DNA of 64,000 nucleotides from Sanderia malayensis (lineage: Eukaryota; Cnidaria; Scyphozoa; Semaeostomeae; Pelagiidae), in the NCBI GenBank assembly GCA_013076295.1, contig RQOL01000523.1, forward strand, positions 62,001 through 126,000, read 5' to 3'. Made by a program: the position numbers and the translations under genes. Positions 12,981-23,800 of the stretch are shown here, piece after piece (the stretch's first letter is position 1; each line of letters starts with the position of its first letter). Below the pieces are notes generated by a model. The model worked only from the letters and a program-made list of their open reading frames with translations. It was not told the origin of the DNA and made no database searches.

Positions 12981-13053
12981 CTAGTGGCTTGCATGAGATT
13001 CGAACCGCTATCTCATGCGTGGCAAGCACAAGTGCTAACCACTGAGCCACCAG
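12981..13053 (-). mobile_element. tRNA-related SINE head, unit B copy
   Basis: Same sequence as 7148-7220, shifted by 5833 bp. Box A and box B are unchanged, and the same 20-bp hairpin lies to its left at 12907-12954. Confidence 0.6.
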
Positions 13054-13373
13054 AGCTGAAGATCTTATTGCGTAGTTATTAACAAGTATATTTAAACACA
13101 CCACATCAAACAAAGCAATCCAAGAACATGTTTGCAATTGAGCGATGAGCAGCTATGGTATCTTTCTGATTCTCACAATAATTCTACACACTTTTCAGTA
13201 GGGGCTTCAGTAGGGGCAAGATATAATATTTGAACTTAGTTTCAGTTATACTTTCTTCCATTAGCCCCGTTCTTCTTAACAGGAGCTTTATTTATTTCAG
13301 ACCTGCAGCTTTTTGCACGAAAAATGGATAATACCAGTCGGTATACTAGCTGCATTTATTGCAGGTACATTAA

Positions 13374-13814
13374 GGCTGCGTTTACACGAGAAATTTGGAA
13401 CGGTTCCATTCGGAACCATTTGGAACCGTTCCAAATTTGGCTGCGTTTACACGGGATCGGTTCCATTTGGAACTATTCGAAATTATTGCACAGAGCGGTG
13501 CTGTGGAGGCGTGCTTGACAAGCTCAAAGGGCGCTATTTTTGTGATTCCCTTTGTTCACGACCACATGACGCTCACATTTTATGCCTCACTTCCTATCCG
13601 TACTCATTTTGGAACCGTTCCACCCGTTTACACGAGCATTTTGGAACGGTTCCGTGAAACGGTTCCAAATGGAACTTTTTTCTAACCGATCCCATTTGGG
13701 TACGGCTAGCAGTTCCATTTGGAACGGTTCCGACAGTTCCCGTGTAAACGGGAGGCCTAATCGTACTCATTTTGGTACGGTTCCAAATGGAACCGGTCCC
13801 GTGTAAACGCAGCC
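13374..13814. mobile_element. MITE family 'ggctgcgtttacac' (unit B)
   Basis: Copy of the 7541-7981 element produced by the tandem duplication, not by a separate insertion. It has the same TAA flanks. Confidence 0.8.
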
Positions 13815-14190
13815 TAAACGCCATATAAACGCCAATAAATCACATTCCTAAAATGATAAACAAAAACTTAAAACTAGAATTGTAAAAGGTCAAGACAGTT
13901 ACATGAAAAATTGTTATATTTTTCAAAATTTTAAAACATTCTTTTTGAAATGAGAGAGAATTTTCGTGGCTTTGAGTGAAAGAAATTATAATTATTGGCG
14001 TTTTAATTACTCCACTTCGTTAATTTTTTTTGAACATTTTTTAAGGAACCTCTTCGCAGTTTTCTTTAAATATGATTATAAAACAATATGATATAGTTTA
14101 AGTTATGTTTTCACTTGAAAATTTATGAAATTCTGAGTATATTTTTGCTAAAGAAATTGGCAATTGAAACCCGTTTGGTATTTATATATT

Positions 14191-14879
14191 CAGGGACGTA
14201 GAAAGCACCTTAAACTTGGGGGGGGGCACGACACTTTAAGGGCACTTTTGCCGCTTGAAGGGCACTTTCAAGTACGTTGGATTTGCGAATGAATACTGTG
14301 ATACACAGCAGAAAATGGCGCGAAATTACTAAGACAGAGTGTTTTCACTTCAGAACATAAACAAACGAATATAAATTAAAATTAAAGTACAACCAACAGG
14401 GGGAAAATCAAAAATTATTTTTGGCCATAGAACAGGGCACTTACTCTTGGGTGCCTAATTGCCGGGGGGGGTCCAAATTAGCGGGGGGGTTGGATTTTTT
14501 GTTGAAAATTAATTGCCGGGGGGGTCTCAATTAGCGGGGGGGTTGGATTTGTGTTGAATTTATTTCAAAGTTGTTACTCTTCCCCAGACTCAATTTTATC
14601 TTATTTTGTTTATGCAAGACTGGTATCTACTTATTTTGTGATTTTGAATACTCTGATATGAATTTTCAATACGCGTCACTTACGCGAAGTTGAAAAATTT
14701 AATAAGCGGGGGGTCCTAATAAGAGTGGGGGGTTGGAAAAATGTTCAAAAATTAATTAGCGGGGGGGGACGGCAATTAGGCACCTAAGAGTAGTGAAACA
14801 AAAAGGGCACTTTTTGTTTGTTGCAAAATCTTGGGGGGGGGGCACGTGCCCCCAGTGCCCCCCGGCCCCTACGTCTATG
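14191..14879. mobile_element. hAT-like MITE, complete, 8-bp TSD
   Basis: The 689-bp element begins cagggacgtag and ends ctacgtctatg. It is flanked by the 8-bp direct repeat tatatatt (14183-14190 and 14880-14887). Internal G-rich and C-rich runs are characteristic of this kind of element. The 8-bp duplication and CA..TG-type ends fit the hAT superfamily. It carries no transposase. The tandem-duplication breakpoint falls in one of its G runs. Confidence 0.85.
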
Positions 14880-14887
14880 TATATATT

Positions 14888-15175
14888 GTTACATAAATTT
14901 TCTTGTTCAGGCCTCCCTCAGGCCACTTTTAGACACCATTTTCATCCGGTGGTGCGTAACTTATGCTCACTAAGTGTACAAATTCACATAAATTGTATTA
15001 TTGTTGTTTGTATTATTCATTTGTTAATTTTACATGTTTGCATCTTTTTATTTTATAACTTGGGTCATTCATATGTGCATTATCTAATTGATTGTATAGT
15101 TACAACTATAATTTATAAATTAATTCCCCCTAATATGATTAGAAAATAGAAAAGGCAAATTTGAGTGAAAAAATA
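14888..15175. other. Spacer downstream of the FAM151-like gene
   Basis: AT-rich spacer. An open frame crossing from the transposon (14793-15149, plus) shows no family feature and begins inside the MITE, so it is not called as a gene. Confidence 0.5.
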
Positions 15176-17642
15176 CTAAAAACAAAATAAAAATAAAAAA
15201 ATCGAAATTAACAATATCATTATTTGATCAAGTTTTGCTACTCTTGCACAGCTTGTCTTGTCTTGGGGCAAATCATAAAACACCCTTGTTGGATATTGTC
15301 TTAAAAAGGCAAACTCATTTACTTTGTACTTATCACTGTTACTGTGCCATAATGTCAGTGTGTATCTGTTGCTCAGGCCAAGAAGCCAAAGTAATTGGTT
15401 CTTTGACTTGCCAACGAGTGAAGCCCGTACTGGGAATGTTACCTCTTGTGTAACATCTTTAATAACCGACTGCATTTCTCTCACCATTTCCCATGAGTAA
15501 CCTGAAAAAAATGTTAAAACAATAATAGAATAAACATGAAAGCAAAGTTAAGATATAAAGCACTTGGTTGAAAGTCGTGCTAATACAATCCATCAACTAT
15601 GAGCAGACACTTCTGTCACATAGGTGGCTTTTCAAAGCACTTGTCACTTTGTTAAAGCATACAGTGTCCTTTTGTCCCTGCATAAGTGTGAAGTAGTCCA
15701 TTAAGGTAGACAGTAGACACCTTGCTGAAGCAAACATAAAACTGAGAGGTTTCAAAGGTGTCCACTGTAAAAGACAATTCACTTGCTAGACATGTTCACA
15801 GGATCGAATAGCAAAATATAATCATACTAGATAGACAAATATAAATATATAAAAATATATTAACTGGAATAAAATTGCAAAACTTAATCAAACTAGCCTT
15901 CTATACCTTTTGCAGTTGGAGAATTGTCAGCCCTGGTTGTCCAACCAGGAGATAAAATTTCATTGCTTCCATAAGCCATGCACAATTCTATAAATTTTGT
16001 TGCATTCACAGGGGTTGATGCAGGCTGATTTGGACCTGTTAATATGTCGGCATTCAGAAGTATAGGAAATGGCTTTCTGCCTTGCAACTTGGTAGCATTT
16101 TTCACATTCTTCAATATTTCCAGAGATGGTTGAATGGCTTCGAGTTGTTTGAAATCAAGCTTGATACCTTTTTGGGGATCCTTTTTTGAGAATCGGCTAA
16201 TAAGTTATCGCTAAATGTATCAAAATCAAATTTCTTGATTATAAGCTCTCGTAAAACTGATAGTAACATAAAGTTAAAAATCAACAACAAAGATCTCAAA
16301 CAAGAAAATTATACCAGATATCTTGGAGTAATCATTGACGATAAGCTTAATTGGAAGTTGCATATAAAGCAAATAAATTTAAAATTATCTAAAGGAATTG
16401 GAGTGCTATATAAACTAAGACATCTGGTACCGAAACAATCTCTTAAAACTTTATATTCTTCATTCATTCAATCACATGTACTATATGGTATATTAAATTG
16501 GGGTTGTGCTAACAAATCTACCTTAGAACCTTTAAAGCGTAATTTAAGAAAAGCAGTTAGAGTAATCGACTTTGCAAACTACACTGCACATACGGAACCT
16601 ATTCTTAAACGCCTGAACATATTTAACTTCGGAAAACTTTACATGCTAGAGACAGCAAAAATGATCTTTCAAATTAACGCTCACAAAACTTCTTTTGAAA
16701 GGGAATTTGTAAAAACAAGAAATGTACATAAATATAACACAAGGCAATCTTCTTCTGAAGGTTTTTCCCTCCCATCCATTTCTACCAATTATAAAAAAAA
16801 CTTTCTCACTTTTGATGGAATCAAATTTTGGAACTCCCTACCTATAGAGTTAAAAAAGATGCATAATAAACATCACTTTGTGAAGCAGTTAAAATACTTC
16901 CTTATGAACAAAATCTGAAGATCCGTAGGCTTGATTATTAGGACCTTACGATTATTTTATAATTTTATTTTTGCTATAATACACTTAATCCGTTAGTCTT
17001 ATATATATATTTTTCTTTTATTATTATTATTATTTTATTTTATTTTATTTAGTTCTATCTTATTCTATTTTTTCTATCTTTATTCCATCTTAATCTTACT
17101 GTTGTTGTTGTTTTTATTCAAACTTATAATTATATGAAAAATGCATCAAAATGGACACATGGCTCGATAGCTTGCCCAAAGTTCTTTCCATGTGTCCATC
17201 AGCCTAAAATTTTTTAATTACAGTAGTAATCATCTGTTAACTAAACGAATATGTCTCTGTAAATTGTTGTTATTAGGTATAAATAGGTTACACAAATTTA
17301 TAATTGTAATTAATTAATTTTATGCTGAAAAAATAATTTGAAGTTTGAAGTTTGAAGTTTGAATGTTTCATCGAGAAACATGTGTAGTGTGAGGTCACTT
17401 GACACAGCGGGTGGGTGAGCCATGATTGGGATCTTCTTCACTGCATCCATAACGACATCAGCTTCAAGGATAAAAATTGTTGGATCGTCTAATGCAGTTC
17501 GCAGTTTGTCCTGGCTATTAACTGCATGAGCAAATTTCAGATCTTTTCCGTCAGTTAGGTTAAAAAATTCTAGCAATGAATTATTGCTGGCTGGTGAAAG
17601 TGCCATAGTGCCTGTTACAACTGAAAAATCAAAGGGGGCCAT
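15176..17642 (-). pseudogene. FAM151/menorin-like gene interrupted by a LINE
   Basis: Product family: FAM151 (menorin), proteins with a PLC-like phosphodiesterase-fold core whose biochemical role is poorly known. Minus-strand parts: an N-terminal exon from ATG 17640-17642 (HAVNSQDKLRTALDD, IFILEADVVMDAVKK, IMAHPPAVSSDLTLHMFLDE), broken at about 17360; the same exon resuming at about 16194 (GIKLDFKQLEAIQPSLEIL, LLNADILTGPN, LSPGWTT) and ending at 15907; and a last exon, 15501-15176 (YSWEMVREMQ, VTFPVRASLVGKS, LLWLLGLSNRYTLTLW, RVFYDL). The splice between the last two restores the family word GYSW. Across the gap, MFLDETF joins directly to SKKDPQKGIKLDF with no splice sites available. The exon was therefore split by the 1.17-kb LINE. 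Unless spliced out by chance, the allele shown is null. Confidence 0.85.
16194..17360 (+). mobile_element. 5'-truncated non-LTR retrotransposon (LINE) 3' end
   Basis: Plus-strand frame to 16918 encodes the C-terminal part of a LINE reverse transcriptase: ANKLSLNVSKSNFLIISSRK, then RYLGVIIDDKLNWKLHI (the thumb-region LGVxxD..W..HI motif), SFIQSHVLYGILNWG and a basic tail. An AT-rich 3' UTR follows, ending in tandem ttgaagt repeats at about 17336-17362. It lacks the whole 5' part of the element, as expected for target-primed insertion. A short gaat occurs at both junctions (near 16192 and 17360). It disrupts the FAM151-like exon. Confidence 0.85.
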
Positions 17643-17900
17643 TATTAAACTTTGCTCTTCCCCTGCCTGCTTCCTTGTCGGAGATGAAATGGATGGATCA
17701 TAAATTAATTCAAAACAAAGGCAAACTCAGCTTAACCGATAAAAATTATTAGAGTTTACCTGAAAATACTATAAAATAAGTAATAACCAAACTCAAAAGC
17801 ATTTTTACGACATTGATTTGACACTCTGGGACGAAAATGCGCGAACCTCTGCCAATCTTTCAAACGTATGCGCATATGGCCTGAGCGCAAGCGAGAACCT
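17643..17900. other. Upstream of the FAM151-like gene
   Basis: No coding sequence recognised. It would contain the promoter of the minus-strand FAM151-like gene. A further upstream exon cannot be excluded. Confidence 0.4.
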
Positions 17901-18066
17901 GGGCCTACGCCTATATCCTATCTTCAATGATAGGCGCTTTACGCTTTATATCATTGCCTATCTTATAAACACATGGCCAATATTCCTTTCACACGCTTTC
18001 ATTCGCACCACTTGCATTATTTTACGATCATTAACCTAAATATGCACAATATCAGTGGAACGTCGT
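17901..18066. repeat. Left arm of a long-range inverted repeat
   Basis: This ~165-bp segment (from ctgggcctacgcc to aacgtcgt) reappears almost exactly as its reverse complement at 21030-21199. The two arms enclose 3 kb containing two transposons and the 9-bp minisatellite. Confidence 0.85.
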
Positions 18067-18115
18067 GGACACCTGTCATAATGTGGGAGATGACAACATG
18101 CATGTAAGAAAAATA

Positions 18116-19340
18116 TAGACTCATTACATTACGTCCCTGTGCCTCGCTCGCAACTCGCTCAACACAAGGGACTTATGGACTTTCTGTTCAAAAACTGGAA
18201 AAAAATGTTGCGCCTCGCTCTGATGTAATGCTACAAGATTAAAACTTGGAATTTGGAAAATTGCTGGGGGACGCGAAAATGTCAATATTTTTTTGGTGAA
18301 TAAGTTTTCATATTCTTTGAAAAGAAACATGTAAATGGTTGCATGTCGATGGTTTTTTATTTGGAAGTATAGAAACAGGTAAGTTTAATTTTTCGTTTTT
18401 AGTTCTTGTTGGATTTTGCAAATTACCAGCGGTTTCGGTTGTTTGATTTGATTTCATGTTTGATAAACATATTTAGGCCTTTGACGAGGCGACTAATTAA
18501 TTTTTGGGTTATTGTATGAGCAATGAAAAGTAATCCTATTTTCATTGTTACATTCACAGATTAAATCCCAGATTCATGGTCAGCTGAAGGACGAAGAAAG
18601 AATTAACAATCTTTAATTGACCTTAATTTTTAACTTTACTTTTTGTTACGGAGCTGGAAGAAGAAACTTTGATATACAGCATTTGCTTTGAATTAATTAG
18701 AGAAATTATTTTGAATTTTGGCATGCATGTAACTAAAGAACAATTGTTCTTATCAATAACATTATTAGGATAAAATTTCACATTTAATAATGCATTTTCT
18801 CAAGTGGTTGTGAATCCACGCAGGTTAACAAATTTGAAATTCTGTTGTTTTTTCTCATAATCATGAATACAACAAGTCGTAATGAAATGCGATTATCCAA
18901 CGAAAAGCAGTGTTTACATTAACTTGTACGCGACCCAGATACAAAAACAGACAATTAATGAAGACTTTTTGTCAACATTTCTCGGAAAAGCACGAAAATT
19001 TATTGAGTTTAGATTCTTTTTAACTTTTCTCACAGCTTCGGCATTTTCCCGCCATTTGTTGTTGAACTAAAAATTGACGCCACGCCATTTCTTATAGTCC
19101 AGGCTGGTCCGTTAAATATCGAGCTAAATCTCATTTTTCTTGGCCTAAACTGTGGTTGAACGTGATTGGTCAAAGTAAACAATGGCTATTGTTTAAAACC
19201 TAAATACTGCAATCTGATTGGGGCGACAAAAATTTGTCGCCAGAGAAGATTTTTTCCACTTTTTGACCTGAAAGTCCATAAGTCCCTCAAACGAGCGAGT
19301 AAAAACGAGCGAGGCACAGGGACGCAATGTAGTGAGTCTA
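18116..19340. mobile_element. MULE-like TIR element, 1225 bp, 9-bp TSD
   Basis: The ends form inverted repeats of roughly 100 bp starting tagactca(c/t)tacatt, with cgtccctgtgcctcgctcg inside. Flanking direct repeats are agaaaaata (18107-18115 and 19341-19349). A 9-bp duplication with long TIRs fits a Mutator-like non-autonomous element. No transposase frame is visible. A related copy lies inverted at 37081-39070. Confidence 0.8.
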
Positions 19341-19439
19341 AGAAAAATATATGATTCATTGCCACGGACTGGTGGTGTGGTGTGGTGGGTGAGTTCTGGA
19401 ATCTATTTTGCTTGGGGAGGAATTTCTATCTATCTACCA

Positions 19440-19604
19440 CAGTGGCGTAGCTATAGGGGGGGCAGGGGGGCAGCTGCCCCCCCCACCAAACGTTTCCAGC
19501 TGCTTGTCGGAAAATTTGTCGGAAAATTTACAACGCAAATTTTACGTTTGTCGGAATTTGTCCGGGTTTTGCTCCTTCGCCGCCAAATCGCAGCTACGCC
19601 AGTG
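19440..19604. mobile_element. Short hAT-like MITE (165 bp), 8-bp TSD
   Basis: Begins cagtggcgtagct and ends agctacgccagtg. It is flanked by atctacca at 19432-19439 and 19605-19612. G-rich and C-rich runs lie just inside the left end. Confidence 0.85.
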
Positions 19605-20166
19605 ATCTACCAATTACTGTACGTACATCAACCTACAATTAGGTACGCACAAGTCTGGATTAGTATATTGGTGTGGCCAATTGGCAATAAATATCTATAT
19701 CTACAATTACAAAAAAGAGAGAAAGTTATTTTTTTAATTATATTGCATTTAAAAAGTTTTTTTAAGCTGAAGTCTTCTTTTTTAATATCTTCATTAAATC
19801 TTTACACTAACTTAATTGCTTCAAGTGAGCTTCTAAAGCTTGTTATTGTTTGTTGCGACCTAATTTCTACAGGCACATGAATCCACAGTCTTGCTGCGCA
19901 TGTAACAAGAAGTTCTAATGATCATGCAAGCAAGGACATCTATGAAGTTAAGATAGAATACAAAATAAGAAGAAACAAGGACAGGGCGGGTGAGTATTCG
20001 TGTGGCCAAGGCCCTGGGCCTTTAAAGTTCTTATTTTTCCATGGCAATGTGGAAATGTGGGGAATAGCATAGCATATAGGCAATGAATATGAAGTAAACT
20101 TGAAGTCTATATGACTATACCCATATTTAAGTACATGGGATGGTGGGGAGTATATAGAGAGATTAT
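19605..20166. other. Spacer, no gene recognised
   Basis: AT-rich spacer between the hAT-like MITE and the minisatellite. No coding motif was found. The frame at 19332-19880 runs through the MITE and is not supported. Confidence 0.5.
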
Positions 20167-21025
20167 GTGAATAGTGTGGAGAACGTGGACAGCGTGGAGA
20201 ACGTGGACAGTGTGGAGAACATGGACAAAGTGGAGAACGTGGACAGTGTGGAGAACGTGGAGAATGTGGAGAACGTGGAGAATGCGGAGAACGTGGACAG
20301 TGTGGAGAGCGTGGACAGTGTGGAAAACGTGGACAGTGTGGAGAGTGTGGACAGTGTGGAGAACGTGGAGAATGTGGACAGTGTGGAAAACGTGGACAGT
20401 GTGGAGAGCATGGACAGTGTGGAAAACGTGGAGAATGTGGAGAACCTTGACAGTGTGGAGAACATGGAGAATGTGGAGAATGTGGAGAATGTGGACAGTG
20501 TGGAGAACGTGGAGAGTGTGGAGAACGTGGAGATCGTGGAGAACGTGGAGAACCTTGACAGTGTGGAGAGCATGGACAGTGTGGAAAACGTGGAGAATGT
20601 GGAGAACCTTGACAGTGTGGAGAACGTGGAGAATGTGGAGAACGTGGAGAATGTGGAGAACGTGGACAGTGTGGAGAGCGTAGACAGTGTGGAAAACGTG
20701 GACAGTGTGGAGAGCGTGGACAGTGTGGAGAACGTGGAGAATGTAGAGAACGTGGACAGTGTGGAAAGCCTGGACAGTGTGGAGAGCGTGGACAGTGTGG
20801 AAAACGTGGAGAATGTGGAGAACGTGGACAGGGTGGAAAACGTGGACAGTGTGGAAAACGTGGACAGTGTGGAGAGCGTGGACAGTGTGGAGAACGTGGA
20901 GAATGTAGAGAACGTGGACAGTGTGGAAAGCCTGGACAGTGTGGAGAGCGTGGACAGTGTGGAAAACGTGGAGAATGTGGAGAACGTGGACAGGGTGGAG
21001 AACGTGGACAGCATGGAGACAATGG
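20167..21025. repeat. 9-bp minisatellite (gtggagaac / gtggacagt)
   Basis: About 95 tandem 9-mers, mostly gtggagaac, gtggacagt, gtggagaat, gtggaaaac and gtggagagc, often alternating to give an 18-bp period. The unit has no stop codon in several frames, so open frames longer than 300 codons exist on both strands (for example minus 19940-21040 and 20163-21122, plus 20167-21078). These encode only monotonous repeats and are not called as genes. Longer blocks repeat inside, for example near 20730-20860 and 20868-21000. Confidence 0.95.
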
Positions 21026-21029
21026 AGAA

Positions 21030-21199
21030 CGACGTTCCACTGATATTGTGCATATTTAGGTTAATGATCGTAAAATAATGCAAGTGGTGCGAATGAAAGC
21101 GTGTGAAAGGAATATTGGCCATGTGTTTATAAGATAGGCAATGATATAAAGCGTAAAGCGCCTATCATTGAAGATAGGATATAGGCGTAGGCCCAGAAC
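21030..21199. repeat. Right arm of the long-range inverted repeat
   Basis: Reverse complement of 17901-18066. It joins directly to the end of the minisatellite, and its last part has a short tandem repeat of cgtaggcccagaa. Confidence 0.85.
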
Positions 21200-22030
21200 G
21201 TAGGCCCAGAACGTGGAGAACGAGAAAGTGCCAAGTTTTTTCACAATTACCTGGCTTGTGGTATGGTAATTAAAACCAATTAACATATTTCATGTTTTAT
21301 GTAAGAGTAATGCCAGTATTAAGTATGCCATCCTTTCTTTGGAAAACATTGAAGATGTTTTGAAACATCCTTAATATTTTTCTTCAGAACTGAGGTTTCT
21401 TATTAAAGTATAACAGATAGCATATTTCCCTGATGCAAAGATGTAATAGACGCTACAATCTATTTGGTGCATTAGTGTAGATTTTATAAACAAAGCTCCT
21501 ATTTTCATAGTTATTTTTTGTAGGTGTAAATTATGGCACTTTTTGAAAATTCATGCTCTATGGCTTAAGAGCTTTGTTCAGAGCTTTTTTATTTGTTGTT
21601 CAGCTATAAATTTTTTTATATTGATGTATTTTCTACCATTCTGCTGTTAAATTTGTTGATAAATCTGCATAAACATGAGACCATTTACTTTTTAATAATG
21701 TAGCAAAAATATGTTACCACTGAAAATAAATTGAATTCACTTCACTTTTATTCTATTATAAAGTGGTACTTTATATTACAGTGATGTTAATACATGAACT
21801 ATACATTCTTCATTAAGTAATTTGAAAAATAATGCTGTTACATGGCGACCTTGCTTTTTTCAGTTAATTTCTGTCAGATTGTGATTAGCTCTATAGGAGC
21901 TTATTTTTTGGAACCATTACTTCAAGTTAGTGAACTATTCAACAGCGTCTAAGTTCTTATTTAACAGATTATCAACATGCAATTTTCAATACTACTAACA
22001 CGAGATGGAACGTATTTTATCCAGAGAAAT
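21200..22030. other. AT-rich spacer, nothing recognised
   Basis: No coding, RNA or transposon signature that I can support. Confidence 0.5.
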
Positions 22031-22034
22031 TTAA

Positions 22035-23800
22035 ACTAATTAAATAGTTAGGATGAAATAAGAATGAAATTAGCACCTCTTCCATCATCTGCTGCAATGG
22101 CGTAGAGGTAGTGCCATGGGTGTGCAACAGAGAAGGTAAGTGGTTCAAGATGCGCTTCTGTACGGATGAATTTTAATGTTTTCAAGCTAATTAAATAGGG
22201 TGAAATCAGAAAGTTAGCACCTCTTTCATCATCTACTGCAATGGCGTAGAGGTAGTGCCATGGGGTGTGCAACAAAGAAGGTAAGTGGTTCAAGATGCGG
22301 TTCTGTACGGATGAATTTTAATACTTTTCAAGCTAATTAAATAGTTGGGATGAAATAAGAATGAAATTAGCACTTCTTTCATCATCTGCTGCAATGGCGT
22401 AGAGGTAGTTCCATGGGGTGTGCGACGCAGAAGGTAAGTGGTTCAAGATGCGGTTCTGTACGGATGAATTTTAATGTTTTTCGAGCTAATTAAATAGGGT
22501 GAAATAAGAATGAAATTAGCACCTCTTTCATCATCTGCTGCAATGGCGTAGAGGTAGTGCCATGGGGTGTGCGACGCAGAAGGTAAGTGGTTCAAGATGC
22601 GGTTCTGTACGGATGAATTTTATTGTTTTTCAAGCTAATTAAATAGGGTGAAATAAGAATGAAACTAGCACCTCTTTCATCATCTATTGCAGTGGCGTGG
22701 AGGTAGTGCCATGGGGTGTGCGACGCAGAAGGTAAGTGGTTCAAGATGCGGTTCTGTACGGATGAATTTTAATACTTTTCAAGCTAATTAAATAGTTGGG
22801 ATGAAATAAGAATGAAATTAGCACTTCTTTCATCATCTGCTGCAATGCCGTAGAGGTAGTTCCATGGGGTGTGCGACGCAGAAGGTAAGTGGTTCAAGAT
22901 GCGGTTCTGTACGGATGAACTTTAATGTTTTTCAAGCTAATTAAATAGGGTGAAATAAGAATGAAATTAGCACTTCTTTCATCATCTGCTGCAATGGCGT
23001 AGAGGTAGTGCCATGGGGTCTGCAACAAAGAGGGTAAGTGGTTCAAGATGCGGTTCTGTACGGATGAATTTTAATGTTTTTCAAGCTAATTAAATAGGGT
23101 GAAATAAGAATGAAATTAGCACCTCTTTCATCATCTATTGCAGTGGTGTGGAGGTAGTGCCATGGGGTGTGCGACGCAGAAGGTAAGTGAATCAAGATGT
23201 GGTTCTGCACGGATGAATTTTAATACTTTTCAAGCTAATTAAATAGTTGGGATGAAATAAGAATGAAATTAGCCCTTCTTTCATCATCTGCTGCAATGGC
23301 GTAGAGGTAGTTCCATGGGGTGTGCGACGCAGAAGGTAAGTGGTTCAAGATGCGGTTCTGTGCGGATGAATTTTAATGTTTTTCAAGCTAATTAAATAGG
23401 GTGAAATAAGAATGAAATTAGCACTTCTTTCATCATCTGCTGCGATGGCGTAGAGGTAGTGCCATGGGGTGTGCAACAAAGAAGGTAAGTGGTTCAAGAT
23501 GCGGTTCTGTACGGATGAATTTTAATGTTTTTCAAGCTAATTAAATAGTTAGGATGAAATAAGAATGAAATTAGCACCTCTTGCATCATCTGCTGCAATG
23601 GCGTAGAGGTAGTGCCATGGGGTGTGCAACAAAGAAGGTAAGTGGTGCAAATTGCAATACTTGAGAAATGAATTTATTACATTTAAATCAACTGAAGAAT
23701 TTAGAATAGAATGACATTGACATTTGCATCGTTTCCACCATCGGTTGCAGTAGCGTGGAGGTAGTGCTACGGGGTGTGCACCGACCAGGTAAGTGGTTCA
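22035..23800 (+). repeat. ~150-bp satellite array, direct orientation (12 monomers)
   Basis: The word ggtaag(t) of successive monomers starts at about 22135, 22281, 22434, 22583, 22732, 22885, 23034, 23183, 23335, 23485, 23638 and 23787. Spacing is 146-153 bp. Monomers 3, 6 and 9 share variants (gttccatgg, tagttgggatg), as do 5 and 8 (ttgcagtgg). The array therefore has a three-monomer higher-order period of about 451 bp. Each monomer holds tggcgtagagg (box A-like) and, 44 bp on, ggttcaagatg (box B-like). Confidence 0.95.

Larger units (their letters stand above)
8932..14768. repeat. Tandem duplication, unit B (about 5837 bp)
   Basis: Unit B of the direct tandem repeat. It ends inside the G run at about 14761-14768. 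Beyond that point the sequence continues with the rest of a complete hAT-like MITE, which unit A lacks. Unit B is therefore the copy adjoining the original right flank, and unit A has its original left flank at 3100. Confidence 0.97.

Noticed and set aside
14793..15149. 118-codon plus-strand frame
   Set aside because: It starts inside the G-rich MITE and runs into low-complexity AT DNA, with no family feature.
19940..21122. Three reading frames longer than 300 codons over the minisatellite
   Set aside because: They exist only because a 9-bp repeat lacks stops. No signal peptide, domain or non-repeat sequence supports a gene.
22048..22293. Minus-strand 81-codon frame in the satellite
   Set aside because: It spans two monomers, and the equivalent frame in other monomers is broken.
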